Below are positions 16,288-24,901 of a stretch of DNA of 60,284 bases, in pieces (the stretch's first letter is position 1; each line of letters begins with the position of its first letter). This DNA comes from Verrucomicrobiia bacterium (GTDB taxonomy: Bacteria; Verrucomicrobiota; Verrucomicrobiia; Limisphaerales; UBA11358). The notes under the pieces are model-generated. The model made no database searches. It had not been told where the DNA came from and saw nothing but the letters and a program-made list of their open reading frames with translations. The position numbers and the translations under genes are program-made. The stretch covers positions 1-60,284 of the forward strand of contig JANWKE010000045.1 in the NCBI GenBank assembly GCA_025451535.1. Reading direction: 5' to 3'.

Positions 16288-16418
16288 CTGGTGAAAATCT
16301 TTTGTCTAACTATGGATGATTTTGGTTCCATTACCAGCGCCGACTCAAACAGATTGTTGATTCGCGATTGCATTCCCGCGCAACAAACTCACTTTCCCAA
16401 ATGCGCAATTGCTGCTAA

Positions 16419-17717
16419 ATGTTGTGGGTGAACTTTTTTGTTCAACACAGCCGATTGCGCGACATTTATGACAAAGTCGCCGCCGGCGAGCGTATCTCCG
16501 AAGCCGACGCGCTGCGGCTGTTTGAATCCAGGGACCTCAACGCTGTCGGCGCCATTGCGGATTTTGCGCGGCAAAAAAAAGTCGGCAACCGCGCCAGCTA
16601 CATCATCAACCGCTACGTCAACTATTCGAACTATTGCATCCTGTCGTGCCAGTTCTGCTCGTTCGCGCGCAAGAAACGCGACGCCGACGGTTTCCAGTTT
16701 TCCATCGAGGAGATAGTCCAGAAAGCGCGCGAAGCGTTGAGGCTCGGCGTCACCGAACTGCATATCGTCGGCGGGCTGCATCCCTCGCTGCCGTTCAGCT
16801 ATTACACCGACATGCTCAAGGCGCTCAAGGCGCTGTCAGGTGGCGCAGCCGTCCCGGCGGCGGGTTCCGGCGGCGTCGCGCCGCCAGACAACAGTAAGAC
16901 GCGCCCCCCCGGCACCGGGACGGTGCCGGAACCCGCAGGCGAGGCCGCCCGCGCTACGCCAAAGCTGCATCTCAAATGCTTTACCGCCATCGAGATTCTG
17001 CACCTCGCCTGGCTCGCCAAAAAATCCGTCGAGGAAACGTTGCGCGAACTGAAGGCCGCCGGATTGGATTCGCTTACGGGCGGCGGCGCGGAAATTTTCC
17101 GCAAGGAAGTCCGTTCGGCCATCGCCAAGGGCAAGGAATCCGCCGAGGAATATCTGGACGTGCATCGCACCTGGCATCGCATGAGTGGGCGCAGCACCTG
17201 CACCATGCTGTACGGCCACGTCGAATCCCTCGCCGACCGCGTGGACCATCTGCGGCAATTGCGCGCGTTGCAGGACGAGACGCACGGTTTTGTCGGCTTC
17301 GTGCCGCTGGCATATCAACCGCAGGACAACGACATCCCCGTCGATAATCCGCCGACCGGATTCGATTCGCTGCGCACCATCGCCGTCAGCCGCACCTACC
17401 TCGATAACTTCGACCACATTACCGCCTACTGGGTTGGTCTCGGCTTGAAACTGGCGCAGGTGGCGTTGAGTTACGGCGCAGACGATTTGCACGGCACCAT
17501 CGTCGAGGAACACATCTTCCACATGGCCGGCGCCGCCTCGCCGCAATTGCAGACCGAGGCGGACATGGTCAAAGCCATCCGCGAAACCGGCCGTACGCCG
17601 GTTCAACGCAACACCTTTTACGAACCGATCAAAGTCCTGGCGGACGGTCACCCGGCCGAATCAACGGAAAATGCCGCTCGCTCAAAAGTGCTGGAAGATA
17701 ATTTGGCGACGGCGTGA
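16419..17717 (+). CDS. mqnE: aminofutalosine synthase
   Basis: A radical-SAM enzyme of the futalosine route that joins the chorismate-derived enolpyruvyl benzoate from MqnA with SAM to give aminofutalosine. The cluster motif CILSCQFC (C-x3-C-x2-C, about 73-80) is preceded by NRYVNYSNY; the family signatures ELHIVGGLHPSLPFSYYTDML, AAGLDSLTGGGAEIF, TMLYGHVESLADRVDHL and LQDETHGFVGFVPLAYQP follow. It is 432 residues, about 40 longer than expected, because a palindromic element encodes a Gly/Ala/Pro-rich insert at about 141-180, just before the LHLKCFTAIEI strand. The start at 16419 has no strong ribosome binding site; a later ATG would cut into the conserved region. Confidence 0.94.
   Translation: MLWVNFFVQHSRLRDIYDKVAAGERISEADALRLFESRDLNAVGAIADFARQKKVGNRASYIINRYVNYSNYCILSCQFCSFARKKRDADGFQFSIEEIVQKAREALRLGVTELHIVGGLHPSLPFSYYTDMLKALKALSGGAAVPAAGSGGVAPPDNSKTRPPGTGTVPEPAGEAARATPKLHLKCFTAIEILHLAWLAKKSVEETLRELKAAGLDSLTGGGAEIFRKEVRSAIAKGKESAEEYLDVHRTWHRMSGRSTCTMLYGHVESLADRVDHLRQLRALQDETHGFVGFVPLAYQPQDNDIPVDNPPTGFDSLRTIAVSRTYLDNFDHITAYWVGLGLKLAQVALSYGADDLHGTIVEEHIFHMAGAASPQLQTEADMVKAIRETGRTPVQRNTFYEPIKVLADGHPAESTENAARSKVLEDNLATA
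16840..16957. repeat. chained-hairpin element inside mqnE
   Basis: A 118-bp element that starts GTGGCGCAGCC and ends GCGCTAC. Internal modules match those in the kinase and ogt elements: a G/C hairpin, GCGGGTTCCGGCGGCGTC, a CACCGGGACGGTG hairpin and a right-end GCAGGC...GCC module. It is read in frame through the enzyme. Confidence 0.78.
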
Positions 17718-17806
17718 GCAGCGCCGCTGAAAATGTTTGCCGTCCGTGCTGACCTCTTGCGAATGTCCGTTGGATATACTCATCTAACAAGCTGCGGGAC
17801 GGGTGG

Positions 17807-20800
17807 TCAGGGTGACGTGGATCGTCTCGCGCGAAAGAAACCCTGCTGTTGGAGCGGGCCGGCGATCGGTAAAGTCACGATTTGAGGACTATTCGTAAGC
17901 AAAATGTCGGGCCACACGGGAAACCACATTTCGGGATTCGACAAACTGTCCCCTGACTCAATGACGTAATGAAAACCGGGAGTTCCAGTGACGGTCAACT
18001 GGATAACCTTCGTGGGCGAGGGATTATTTGTAACGACAATTTGAATACCAAGAGAAAGCGCAATGAAGCCATCCGATTGAAGGATCGTTCCGTAATCACC
18101 CACGGTTACGAAGGAGTTTCCGAAGGGGGTCACGCCGTACAGAGGGTTGTAGCTCGGTGTGGAGCGATTGATCCAAGTCTGGCCGTCCTCCGATGATGCG
18201 ATGACCGAGGGAAAGGTTGATGAAAGGTAGCCCAATGAGTCTACTCCCACAGCCACGAACTCTCCGTTACCATAAGTCACATCAAAAAAGCATTCGGGAA
18301 AACCAATTTGCGGCACCGTTGACCAAAAAGGTGTCCCGAAGAAAGGGGCTGAGGCTCGCTCAATCGTGTTCCCGTCGCCAACAGCGACAAACTGATTATT
18401 GCCATAGGTGACGCCGTAGAGTGAATCAGAAGTTGAAACCAGGTTCGTCTGCCACTGTGCCAGGTTCGTGGAACTGATGATCAATCCGTTATCCCCCACC
18501 GCAACGAACAGGTTCGTGCCGAAAGTGACGGCGTTCAGCCAATTTCCTTCCCGAACGACACTCCAGTTGGTGGCGTCAGCCGAACTGAGAATCACCCCAC
18601 TTCCCACGGCGACATACGAGTCGTTGCCATAGGTGATCCCGTTGAGGCCGGCGACTGTGCCTGAATTGCGAGTGACCCAATTTACTCCGTTTGTCGAAGT
18701 CAGTATCGCGCCCTCGCCCCCGACGGTTACGAAACGCCCGTTCGCATAGATCACCTTATTTAAAGGCTCGAAGGTTCCGGAGTTCTGGTTGGACCAGGAC
18801 ACTCCATTCGCCGACGTCAGGACGGTGCCGAAGTATCCAACGGAAACCAACGTGCCGCCTCCCGCTGTGCAAGAGTTGAGGGGTTGTGGCGTGACACTGC
18901 TGCTGATGGCCGTCCATGTTGTCGCGTTGGAGGATCCCAGGATCAGACCGCCTTCTCCCACGGCAACGAATCGTCCGCCGCCGCCCGCTACGCTCGTCAA
19001 GGTGTAGCCACTGAACGCAGCCGTGTTGGCGGGTGACCAGTTGATTCCGTCCCCTGAGGTAATAATTGTTCCCCCTTCGCCAACGGCCACAAATCGGTTG
19101 TTGCCAAAGGTGATCTTCCACAGAAAGTTTTGCGTGGTCGAATTGCGCAGTGTCCAATGAATGCCATCGGGCGAAGTGAATATATCGCCTTGATCTCCTG
19201 CGATGACAAACAATTGATTCCCATAAGCGATGGACTGGAAGAACCTTCCAACATAGTAACCGCGTGAGGTCCAATTGATTCCATCAACTGAGGTAAATAT
19301 TTCTGAACCGGGGTTGTTGTAGGTGTAGCCCGCCGCCACGAAAACTCCATTGGCGAAGACCAGATGCCCGACACTGAAGGATAGATTGACGTTGCTGTTA
19401 GTCCAGTTGACGCCATCGGTGGAGTAAATGGCGCCATAAGCCGGGTCGGTGCACACGTAAACCCCATTACCATATGCAACCGAGGTAACCCCTGCGAATG
19501 AATTTGAGCCGCTCCAAGTGATGCCGCTTGCAGACGAGAGAACACTGCTGCCGCCCGCAAAGAACTGGCCGTTGGCAAAACTTAGCGACTGTAAAAAATT
19601 GAATGGCAAATCAACTGGCAAGCGGGAGACACCGCCAGGGGAATACCCGTCGAATGAAACGTCCACGGTTCCATCGACGGTTGCTCTAACAAACCTGCCG
19701 TTGCCGTAAACCACATCAACGATGTCATTACCCTGGGGAAGCGGATTGCGCCAGTGCCAGAAATCGAGTGGGAAAGCAGTTTCCACCGTCAGTGTCGCAA
19801 CGGCGCTGGAATCAAAACCGAAAGCATTGATGACTTTGACCGTGTAGTCTCCGGCATCTGATGGCTGAACATTCGTCACCGACAAAATCGAATTGGTGGC
19901 GCCGGGCACGTTCGTACCGTTCTTGGACCATTGGTATTGCAGCGGGGCAACGCCAATCGCCGACACACCCAGACTGATAAATGCCCCGGGCGGCGCGGTT
20001 AAACTCTGTGGCTGTTGCAGGATCTCGGGCCGGCCGTTGAGCGCGCCCGATTGGAGAATCGTGGAAAAATCCCCCACGACCACAAAACTGCCGTTGCCGT
20101 AAGCGACGTTATTGAGATTCGGCGGCATAAACAGCCCCGAATTACGCTGAATCCAACTGGCGCCGTCCGTTGATGTGTAAATCGCTCCATTCCACCCCAC
20201 GGTTACGAACACCCCCTCTCCAAAACCGATCCCGCGAAACTCAGAAAACGCACCGGGGGAATAATCCGTCCAGTTCAGTCCATCACTGGAGCGCCAAACG
20301 GCACCCGACATGCCAACCGCCACGTAATAACCATTCCCGTAAGCGACAGCGTTGAGGTAGGGTGATGGGAACGGAAGCGTATTCGTTTGCCACGTTTGGC
20401 CATTCGTGGAAACCATTACTCTGCCCATGTTACCCACCGCAACGAATCGTCCTGCCCCAAAGGTGATTCCCTTCAACGAGTCCAATGTGGGAGGCGGATA
20501 ACTCGCGCCATTGAATTGTGTATCCATTATAAAGACTGCTCCGAAATCGCCCACCGCAACATACTTCCCGTTTCCATAAGCAACCGCCCTGAGTCCGGCT
20601 GGAGCAAGCAAACCGGTCCAATTCGTTCCCGTCGCTGAATGTCCCAAGAATCCCAAGTTGGGGTAGCCCGCAACGCTACCGACGGCCACATACGAGCCGC
20701 TGCCGTAAGTGATGCTTTCCACACCGGTCAAATCGGGGATCGCAAAGCCCGTCCACTGGCTCCCATCCGATGACGTCCAAACGTTGGATGATGCAATGCC

Positions 20801-20998
20801 TGGCCCCGAAGCCAGGGCCACGAACGCTTGATCGCCGCGTGCCAGACATCCAAAAGAAAAGGAAGGTCCTGACCAGTTCGTAATTGATCGTGAAGTCCAA
20901 CGATCCAACGGTCCTGCCTGCAAATCCGGAACCACCCCGGAAGCTAGACAGCAAATCAAAAAATAAACACCGCGGAGGGAATGTTTTTTTGCATACAT
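17807..20998 (-). CDS. giant secreted beta-propeller / Ig-domain protein
   Basis: A 1063-residue exported protein. A signal peptide covers about 1-28. Two runs of BNR-like propeller repeats (about 55-325 and 415-985) repeat the pattern 'I-x-Y-G-N-G-x-F-V-A-V-G ... S-x-D-G-x-x-W'. Between them is one Ig-like domain (about 328-408) with LQYQWSKNGTNVPG and PSDAGDYTVKV. The C-terminal 75 residues (PGFHYVIESGDSLSNPEMW ... QGFFRARR) form the short beta domain that ends many verrucomicrobial secreted proteins. Likely cell-surface or extracellular; ligand unknown. Unusual paired hairpins lie upstream of the start. Confidence 0.9.
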   Translation of the reverse strand: MYAKKHSLRGVYFLICCLASGVVPDLQAGPLDRWTSRSITNWSGPSFSFGCLARGDQAFVALASGPGIASSNVWTSSDGSQWTGFAIPDLTGVESITYGSGSYVAVGSVAGYPNLGFLGHSATGTNWTGLLAPAGLRAVAYGNGKYVAVGDFGAVFIMDTQFNGASYPPPTLDSLKGITFGAGRFVAVGNMGRVMVSTNGQTWQTNTLPFPSPYLNAVAYGNGYYVAVGMSGAVWRSSDGLNWTDYSPGAFSEFRGIGFGEGVFVTVGWNGAIYTSTDGASWIQRNSGLFMPPNLNNVAYGNGSFVVVGDFSTILQSGALNGRPEILQQPQSLTAPPGAFISLGVSAIGVAPLQYQWSKNGTNVPGATNSILSVTNVQPSDAGDYTVKVINAFGFDSSAVATLTVETAFPLDFWHWRNPLPQGNDIVDVVYGNGRFVRATVDGTVDVSFDGYSPGGVSRLPVDLPFNFLQSLSFANGQFFAGGSSVLSSASGITWSGSNSFAGVTSVAYGNGVYVCTDPAYGAIYSTDGVNWTNSNVNLSFSVGHLVFANGVFVAAGYTYNNPGSEIFTSVDGINWTSRGYYVGRFFQSIAYGNQLFVIAGDQGDIFTSPDGIHWTLRNSTTQNFLWKITFGNNRFVAVGEGGTIITSGDGINWSPANTAAFSGYTLTSVAGGGGRFVAVGEGGLILGSSNATTWTAISSSVTPQPLNSCTAGGGTLVSVGYFGTVLTSANGVSWSNQNSGTFEPLNKVIYANGRFVTVGGEGAILTSTNGVNWVTRNSGTVAGLNGITYGNDSYVAVGSGVILSSADATNWSVVREGNWLNAVTFGTNLFVAVGDNGLIISSTNLAQWQTNLVSTSDSLYGVTYGNNQFVAVGDGNTIERASAPFFGTPFWSTVPQIGFPECFFDVTYGNGEFVAVGVDSLGYLSSTFPSVIASSEDGQTWINRSTPSYNPLYGVTPFGNSFVTVGDYGTILQSDGFIALSLGIQIVVTNNPSPTKVIQLTVTGTPGFHYVIESGDSLSNPEMWFPVWPDILLTNSPQIVTLPIAGPLQQQGFFRARRSTSP

Positions 20999-21041
20999 AA
21001 GGGAGCCTCTGAAAACTGCTCTTCGGGATTGGGTTGATGGT

Positions 21042-21219
21042 AAACCATCAGGTTTCAGGTATCGCTGGGTTCATAGCGGTTCCCCTGGTCGGTGTTTCCC
21101 CGGTGGGCAATTTTCCATGGTTGATTGGTTTTTGGTCGTCTCGGGTTTTAATTTCTTTTTGCCACGTCAGTTGTGTTTTGGTTAGCTTGTTGCACCGGAA
21201 AACCGTCAGGTTTCCCGGT
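21042..21219 (-). promoter_or_regulatory. paired hairpins in the leader of the propeller gene
   Basis: Two hairpins share the same core. The upstream one (21194-21219) has 11-bp arms ACCGGAAAACC and GGTTTCCCGGT around a gtca loop; the other (21042-21055) has arms AAACC and GGTTT around atca. Read on the gene's strand both give AAACCTGAyGGTTT. No T-run follows either, so these are not typical terminators. They may be a leader or operator motif. Confidence 0.45.
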
Positions 21220-21344
21220 CGCAGATGTCTGACTTCAACCCCAAGTATGAACCAATCTGAATGTTTGTCTAGGATGCAACAGTTTTAATTATTCTTCGTT
21301 TCTTTGGGGTTTGGGCGTTAAAAAGCGACAGCCTGAACATTTCA

Positions 21345-21380
21345 ACCACGGATGCACACCGATGGACACGGACGCCAGTC
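21345..21380. repeat. 10-bp-phased array (GATGGACACG type)
   Basis: Consecutive decamers gatgcacacc (21351), gatggacacg (21361) and gacgccagtc (21371), preceded by ccacg. Related units occur at 24071-24100 and, in complement, at 32681-32710 and 54411-54440. Confidence 0.7.
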
Positions 21381-21674
21381 AATGGAAATATCAATTAACC
21401 CCTTGTGTCCGAAAATTGGAAGCGTCGGCACATCCCGATTTTTCGAGCCGCCAAGACAGTTCGCACTGAGAAGATTCGTCGGGGTTTTCCATTTTTGCGG
21501 GTCACGTTCGAGAACTACTATGCCGCGCCTCCGGCGCTTTGTTGCCTCCCGTAAACCTGCGCCCGGAGGACGATGTCTTTTCGTTTCTCTTTGAAATAAC
21601 TCGCTCAGCGGACACCCGCAGAGCAAACTACCAGCACCATGTCATTCCATGACACAACATTTCATATCGGCCCG

Positions 21675-22433
21675 ATGAAATACCCCGAGGCCGCCCCCGT
21701 TCGCCATCTGGCAGCGTTTCTTTTTTCAGCGTTGCTGCTGACCGGTTGTTCGACCACGGTGACGTATCACGCCAACCTGCCCCCCGGGCCGGCCAAACCG
21801 ACCGGTTTTCCCATCCATGTTTACACCGAGAACATGACGGTTCCCCGGCCGTGCGTGGTGATTGGAACCGTCGCAGTCGGCGGCGGTCATTTCACGATGC
21901 GTGGTGGATCGGCTGAGGACGAAACAAAAAAAATAATAAAAACGGCGTGGGAAAAGGGCGCCGATGCCGTGCAGGTCAGGTCAGTCGAGGAGCCCGGTTA
22001 TACCAGCGGAAATTACAGCATGGTGGCCGACCTGCTGCGCTACACGGATGTCTGGGAAACCATTCCCATAACGAGGCAGGGATTCGGCAATTATCTCGAA
22101 ACGCGCCGGCAAAGTCTCGACCCGATTGAAGGCGTCTGGGACGGGACTGGAACGATTCCGCATCGCATCGGCATCATGCGGGACAACTCCAGACCGGGCC
22201 GGGAATTTGTCGGGTTCATTCTCAACACGCCGGACCCCACCTGGCACGAAGGCTACAAGAAAATTGACATCCGACGCGGGGTACAACCCGGCAGTTACAT
22301 CCTGGATTATTACCTCGACGATTTCAGCGGAAAGGAAATCACGGTTATCCTGGGGCAAAATGTGAGGTTCACGTTGAACATGCCGATCTCCGACGAGGAT
22401 GCCGACACCATCACCTATACCAAACGGCGGTAA
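21675..22433 (+). CDS. lipoprotein of unknown function
   Basis: A 252-residue predicted lipoprotein. From the ATG at 21675 (MKYPEAAPVRHLAAFLF) the hydrophobic stretch ends in the lipobox LLLTGC, with the lipidated Cys at about 23; the upstream ATG at 21639 would lengthen the signal peptide without gain. The mature protein has a domain at about 45-130 (VIGTVAVGGGHFTMRGGSAEDETKKIIKTAWEKGADAVQV) that resembles small lipoproteins with a repeated beta-alpha fold, then a second domain beginning PIEGVWDGTGTIPHRIGIMRD. No family recognised. mqnA begins 17 bases after its stop, so the two probably share a transcript. Confidence 0.8.
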   Translation: MKYPEAAPVRHLAAFLFSALLLTGCSTTVTYHANLPPGPAKPTGFPIHVYTENMTVPRPCVVIGTVAVGGGHFTMRGGSAEDETKKIIKTAWEKGADAVQVRSVEEPGYTSGNYSMVADLLRYTDVWETIPITRQGFGNYLETRRQSLDPIEGVWDGTGTIPHRIGIMRDNSRPGREFVGFILNTPDPTWHEGYKKIDIRRGVQPGSYILDYYLDDFSGKEITVILGQNVRFTLNMPISDEDADTITYTKRR

Positions 22434-22450
22434 CACCCTTAAGCTTTTCA

Positions 22451-23233
22451 ATGATTGACATGCGTGCAGCCGAGCCCGCCAAATTCCGCATCGGCTCGGT
22501 GAAATACCTGAATGCCGTGCCGCTCACACGCGGCATTGAGGAGGAGGTGTTTTTCGCCACGCCCGCCCAGCTGGCCGAACTGCTCCGGCGCGACGAGCTC
22601 GATGCCGCGCTCGTCAGCCTCACCGAGGTGCTGTTCCATGACCGTTACGATATCCTCGACGGCGTGGCTGTCGCATCCCTGGGCGAGGTTTACAGCGTGT
22701 TGCTGGCGCATTGCGTGCCGCTGGAGAAAATCACGGAGGTTTTCTGCGACCCGGCTTCGCTGACCAGCGTCAACCTGCTGAAAGTCCTGTTGGCGGAACG
22801 CGGCCTGAAGCCGGAATTCAAGCCGCTGCCTGATTATGCGTCCGCCCCGGAGCGTGATGCGGTGCTGCTGATCGGCGACCCGGCGATTGATTTTCAGCGC
22901 GCCACGCATGTGCATGACATTTTCGATCTTGGCACGGCGTGGTATGAGTTGACCAACCTGCCGTTTGTTTTTGCCGTGTGGGCGCTGCGGCGCGGCATTA
23001 ACAACAAGGAATTGCGCCGCGAATTGGTACAGGCGAAGAATTTTGGCCTCGACACGCTGGATTACCTTATTGAGACGCGCGAGGAATACGACGAGGATTT
23101 CCGCCGGGATTATCTCGGCTGGCACGTGCATTACCACCTGGCCATGGACGAAAAGCGCGGTATCGCAAAATTCGTCGAATTACTCCGCAAACACGGCCTC
23201 GGTCCGGTGTACGAACCGAAATTTATCTCCTGA
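22451..23233 (+). CDS. mqnA: chorismate dehydratase
   Basis: A 260-residue enzyme for the first futalosine-route step, dehydration of chorismate to 3-enolpyruvyl benzoate. It has the periplasmic-binding-protein fold signature of the family: FRIGSVKYLNAVPLTRGIEE, LRRDELDAALVSLTEVLFHDRYDILDGVAVASLGEVYSVLL, TSVNLLKVLLAERG and ERDAVLLIGDPAIDF. The product feeds MqnE (16419-17717), which is encoded 5 kb away rather than next door. A start three codons later (MRAAEPAKF) is possible. Confidence 0.94.
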   Translation: MIDMRAAEPAKFRIGSVKYLNAVPLTRGIEEEVFFATPAQLAELLRRDELDAALVSLTEVLFHDRYDILDGVAVASLGEVYSVLLAHCVPLEKITEVFCDPASLTSVNLLKVLLAERGLKPEFKPLPDYASAPERDAVLLIGDPAIDFQRATHVHDIFDLGTAWYELTNLPFVFAVWALRRGINNKELRRELVQAKNFGLDTLDYLIETREEYDEDFRRDYLGWHVHYHLAMDEKRGIAKFVELLRKHGLGPVYEPKFIS

Positions 23234-23235
23234 TT

Positions 23236-23310
23236 CACCGCAGGGACGCCGAGGCCCGGAGAAATGTTTTTCATTTTTTCACCCTCCGCGTCTTTGCGCC
23301 CCCGCGGTTC
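23236..23310. repeat. inverted 10-bp-phased repeat between convergent genes
   Basis: Left decamers caccg cagggacgcc gaggcccgga and right decamers accctccgcg tctttgcgcc cccgcggttc form an imperfect inverted pair around an AT-rich centre (aaatgtttttcatttttt). It occupies the whole space between the mqnA stop and the nucleotidyltransferase stop, so it may act as a bidirectional terminator. Confidence 0.7.
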
Positions 23311-24058
23311 ACTTTTCCTTTTCCAGCTTTGCCAACGTTTCCGGGTCACGCACGTCCACCCAGCGGCCCGGAATTTCCAGTCCGGCCAGCTTTTGCCCGG
23401 CGACAATCATCGCGCTGATGGCGTCGGTCAGTTCGTATTCGCCGCGGGAGGATTTTTGCAGACCCGCCGTAAAACCGAATAACGCCGGACGGAAAATGTA
23501 GATGCCGGCGTTATACCACGCCGGCGCGCCCGGCTCGAGCCAGCCGTCCCGGCGCAATTGTTCCAATTGTTCCGGTGACGGTTTTTCCACGAGCTGTTTC
23601 AGACAAAATTGTTCGTCGAAGAAGTCCAGCCCACCCTTGGTCACGTCTTCGCCGCGCGTGACGGTGATGACGCCCGCAAAATCGCCTTCACCAAAACGCT
23701 GAATCATCTGCGGGTAGGTTTCGGGCGGTACCAGAATATCGCCGTACGTCAGTAGAAACGGCGAATGGCCAACGAATTCCCTGGCCGTTTCCGGCGCTTT
23801 GCCCGTACCGTCTGGCACGACCTGTCGGCCAAACGTAATGTGCGCTCCGAATTTCCCGCCGTCGCCAAAATGTTTTTCGATGACGTCCGCGCGCCAGCCG
23901 GTAATGATGAAAATGTCACGAATGCCCGCCGCCACAATTCCGGCGACGATGTGTTCAAGGATGGGCTTGCCCTGTACCCGGAGCATCGGTTTGGGCAAGT
24001 CGTTGGTGAGTTCCCGCATGCGGGTGCCCTTACCGGCGGCGAGAATGACGGCTTTCAC
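23309..24058 (-). CDS. sugar-phosphate nucleotidyltransferase
   Basis: A 249-residue NTP-transferase of the GlmU/RmlA fold. It opens MKAVILAAGKGTRMRELTNDLPKPMLRVQGKPILEHI with the nucleotide-binding G-x-G-T-R-M and the conserved Lys-Pro. FLLTYGDILV is the metal-binding Asp segment and LKQLVEKPSPEQL is the usual 'EKP' motif. It lacks the left-handed beta-helix acetyltransferase domain of GlmU, so it is a stand-alone glucose- or mannose-1-phosphate type enzyme; the exact sugar is not determinable. A 10-bp-phased repeat lies immediately upstream. Confidence 0.9.
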   Translation of the reverse strand: MKAVILAAGKGTRMRELTNDLPKPMLRVQGKPILEHIVAGIVAAGIRDIFIITGWRADVIEKHFGDGGKFGAHITFGRQVVPDGTGKAPETAREFVGHSPFLLTYGDILVPPETYPQMIQRFGEGDFAGVITVTRGEDVTKGGLDFFDEQFCLKQLVEKPSPEQLEQLRRDGWLEPGAPAWYNAGIYIFRPALFGFTAGLQKSSRGEYELTDAISAMIVAGQKLAGLEIPGRWVDVRDPETLAKLEKEK

Positions 24059-24070
24059 GAGAAAATGTTA

Positions 24071-24100
24071 ACCATAGATGGACCCGGATGAACACGGATA
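24071..24100. repeat. 10-bp-phased array (GATGAACACG type)
   Basis: Three decamers in register, accatagatg, gacccggatg and aacacggata, lie between the nucleotidyltransferase start and the end of the upstream sigma-factor gene, where the promoter would be expected. Confidence 0.65.
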
Positions 24101-24112
24101 AAAACAAAAATT

Positions 24113-24718
24113 TCACGCGTCCCACTCGCCGGTGCGTAAATACGGCTTGAGTTTTTCCTTGAGTGTTTCGCGCCCGCGATGGATGAGCGATTTGGTAGCG
24201 GAAAGCGAACAGCCCAGGACCTCCGCGATTTCCTCGTAACTCAATTCCTCCTGCCGGCAAAGCAAAATGGCGGTGCGCTGGTTTTCCGGCAATTCGGCCA
24301 GCGCTTCCTCGATTTTTTGCGCCAGTTCGCTGTGCAGCAATTTCTCCGGCGGCGGGATGCTGCTTTTGTCCTCGAATTGCTGGCGCGGCTGATCTTCGTG
24401 TTCAACATGGGCTTCCTCGATGGAATCAGCGGGATGACGTGAGCGACGGCGGATTTCGTTCAGGCACAGGTTGCGAGCGATGGTGAACAGCCAGGTGGAA
24501 AACTTGGCGCGTGATTCATAGCGTTTGGCGGATTTGTAAACCTGCAGAAAGACATTTTGCGCGAGGTCCTCGGCCTCGGTTTCGTCGTGCAGGGTTCGAT
24601 AAACGAGGTTCATCACCGGTTGCTTGTATTTTTCGACCAGTGCCACGAAGGCTGCCCGATCGCCGCGCTTGACACGGAGCATCAGAACGGCATCGGAGTC
24701 GGGATTGGCCGGCATCAA
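24113..24718 (-). CDS. ECF RNA polymerase sigma factor (RpoE-like)
   Basis: A 201-residue sigma factor. Region 2 (about 12-80) contains FVALVEKYKQPVMNLVYRTLHDETEAEDLAQNVFLQVYKSA and FSTWLFTIARNLCLNEIRRR; region 4 (about 135-185) contains LAELPENQRTAILLCRQEELSYEEIAEVLGCSLSATKSLIHRGRE. The linker is acidic. No anti-sigma gene is adjacent, so the control partner is unknown. It is transcribed toward the nucleotidyltransferase gene (54-base gap) and divergently from glnD. Confidence 0.92.
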   Translation of the reverse strand: MMPANPDSDAVLMLRVKRGDRAAFVALVEKYKQPVMNLVYRTLHDETEAEDLAQNVFLQVYKSAKRYESRAKFSTWLFTIARNLCLNEIRRRSRHPADSIEEAHVEHEDQPRQQFEDKSSIPPPEKLLHSELAQKIEEALAELPENQRTAILLCRQEELSYEEIAEVLGCSLSATKSLIHRGRETLKEKLKPYLRTGEWDA

Positions 24719-24830
24719 CGAACTTTAGAATAGACAGGTGGCAGGCGACAAGGTTTTCGCTGGCGGGTGGGGCTGAACTTAATCTCTTTTTATCCGGATA
24801 CGCTCTGGATCGCAATCGTTTCGGCCAGCG

Positions 24831-24862
24831 GATTAAGATTGGGTTGACGATTAAGATTAAGA
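24831..24862. repeat. short GATTAA repeats upstream of glnD
   Basis: GATTAAGATT occurs twice around a short interruption (24831 and about 24849), giving tandem GATTAA hexamers. It lies in the 183-base divergent space between the sigma-factor gene and glnD. Confidence 0.5.
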
Positions 24863-24901
24863 GGTTGTCCGACCGGCGGCTGCGCTTGCTTTCAGGCCGT
24901 T

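Larger units (their letters stand above)
20999..21674. other. long intergenic region with hairpins and phased repeats
   Basis: This 676-base space separates the divergent propeller and lipoprotein genes. It holds the two hairpins listed at 21042-21219, a 10-bp-phased array at 21345-21380, and, from about 21490 to 21600, a GC-rich stretch with CGCGCCTCCGGCGC that looks like decayed repeat. Small open frames here have no ribosome binding site or recognisable product, so I call no gene. Confidence 0.6.

Noticed and set aside
21342-21626. Minus-strand 94-codon frame
   Set aside because: It spans a 10-bp-phased array and a GC-rich decayed repeat, has no ribosome binding site and no recognisable product.
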